Source of the DNA: Capsulimonas sp.
GTDB lineage: Bacteria > Armatimonadota > Armatimonadia > Armatimonadales > Capsulimonadaceae
NCBI GenBank assembly: GCA_025963815.1
Contig: JAOQAA010000531.1
Coordinates: forward strand, 1 to 13,551
Length of the DNA: 13,551 nucleotides
Direction of reading: 5' to 3'
Shown: positions 13,110 through 13,551 of the stretch, in pieces
How the letters are laid out: each line of letters starts with the position of its first letter
Position numbering within the stretch: the first letter of the stretch is position 1
Notes under the pieces: generated by a model
What the model saw: the letters and a program-made list of their open reading frames with translations, nothing else
Database searches by the model: none
What the model was told of the DNA's origin: nothing
Program-made: the position numbers and the translations under genes

Positions 13110-13551
13110 TCAACGCACTACCCCTTCGAGTGGACTGCTGGCCGAGGCGTAGGGCAGGGTGGGCATTCGGCCTGCGAGATATGCGTCCCGGCCGGCGTCC
13201 ACGCCCAGGCGCATGGCGCGGCCCATGCGGGCCGGATCGCCGGCGCGGGCGATGGCGGTGTTGATCAAGCACGCCGAGGCGCCGAGCTCCATCGCCTGCG
13301 CGGCTTCGGACGCGGTGCCGATCCCAGCGTCCACCACCACGGGCACGGTCGCCTGATCGATGATGATCCGGATCTGTTCGACCGTCTTCATGCCCTGTCC
13401 GCTGCCGATTGGCGACGCCAGCGGCATGACCGTCGCCGTGCCGATCTCTTGTAGCCGCATCGCCAATACGGGGTCGGCGTTGATGTAGGGCAGGACGACA
13501 AAGCCTTCCTCCACGAGGATCTTACATGCTTCGAATGTTCCGATTGGATCG
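13110..13551 (-). CDS. thiG: Thiazole synthase ThiG, C-terminal part (partial)
   Basis: ThiG joins deoxyxylulose 5-phosphate, iminoglycine and ThiS-borne sulphur to make the thiamine thiazole. The frame enters from the right edge and gives 146 residues. Diagnostic blocks are [84 protein letters not shown] and the ending [18 protein letters not shown], all typical of ThiG. The stop is TGA at 13112-13110, right beside the repeat. The N-terminus, with the catalytic lysine, and any upstream TPP riboswitch lie outside the window. Confidence 0.96.
   Translation of the reverse strand, partial: DPIGTFEACKILVEEGFVVLPYINADPVLAMRLQEIGTATVMPLASPIGSGQGMKTVEQIRIIIDQATVPVVVDAGIGTASEAAQAMELGASACLINTAIARAGDPARMGRAMRLGVDAGRDAYLAGRMPTLPYASASSPLEGVVR

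Noticed and set aside
12973..13272. N-terminal 100-residue extension of the TenI frame
   Set aside because: It reads through the inverted repeat and then through thiG out of frame, and it has no family similarity. The barrel begins at MLVTEP (12972).
13110..13551. TPP riboswitch for the thiamine operon
   Set aside because: No thi-box signature was recognised in the window, and the 5' end of the operon, where it would lie, is outside.

Overview
The window is a GC-rich bacterial chromosome segment carrying mostly housekeeping genes, punctuated by small palindromic repeat elements at gene borders. The taxon cannot be fixed from this sequence alone. The mix of a class 1B dihydroorotate dehydrogenase (PyrK/PyrDB), a FliK-like/FlhB-tail gene pair resembling Bacillus YlqG-YlqH, a fused ThiD-ThiE and a large double-VWA membrane protein would fit a non-proteobacterial lineage such as Armatimonadota. 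That is a guess, not a demonstration.

Layout. Positions 1-1296 (+) hold the end of a branched-chain amino-acid ABC permease (LivH) and a full LivM. Positions 1263-1791 form a compact cassette: a DUF559 nuclease-like gene between two 58-bp inverted repeats, wedged between the convergent ends of livM and the next operon. Positions 1798-3283 (-) hold a FliK-like protein followed by a FlhB C-domain-like protein. Divergent from these, 3312-4037 (+) is a HAD-family hydrolase, ending in a REPIN-like double palindrome (4030-4199). A second repeat-like hairpin (4229-4258) precedes a two-VWA membrane protein (4268-6844). It is followed closely by pyrK-pyrD (6868-8576), which end at a strong hairpin terminator that looks bidirectional.

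Positions 8685-8954 (-) encode an unrecognised 89-aa protein with a clear ribosome binding site, a -10-like box and a leader hairpin. Positions 9032-9550 (+) hold a small protein with a zinc-metallopeptidase HExxH motif and a problematic 5' end. From 13551 down to 9552 (-) runs a thiamine operon in the order thiG (partial), tenI, thiS, thiO, thiDE. ThiO, ThiS and ThiG build the thiazole, TenI isomerises it, and ThiD-ThiE phosphorylates the pyrimidine and couples the two halves. A perfect 32-bp inverted repeat separates thiG from tenI inside this operon.

The main unexplained signal is the set of hairpin repeat families (1263-1791, 4030-4199, 4229-4258, 9524-9600, 12980-13107). They sit at gene ends or starts and supply stop codons, C-terminal codons or start-proximal sequence to several genes. 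One of them brackets a nuclease gene like the ends of a tiny mobile unit.
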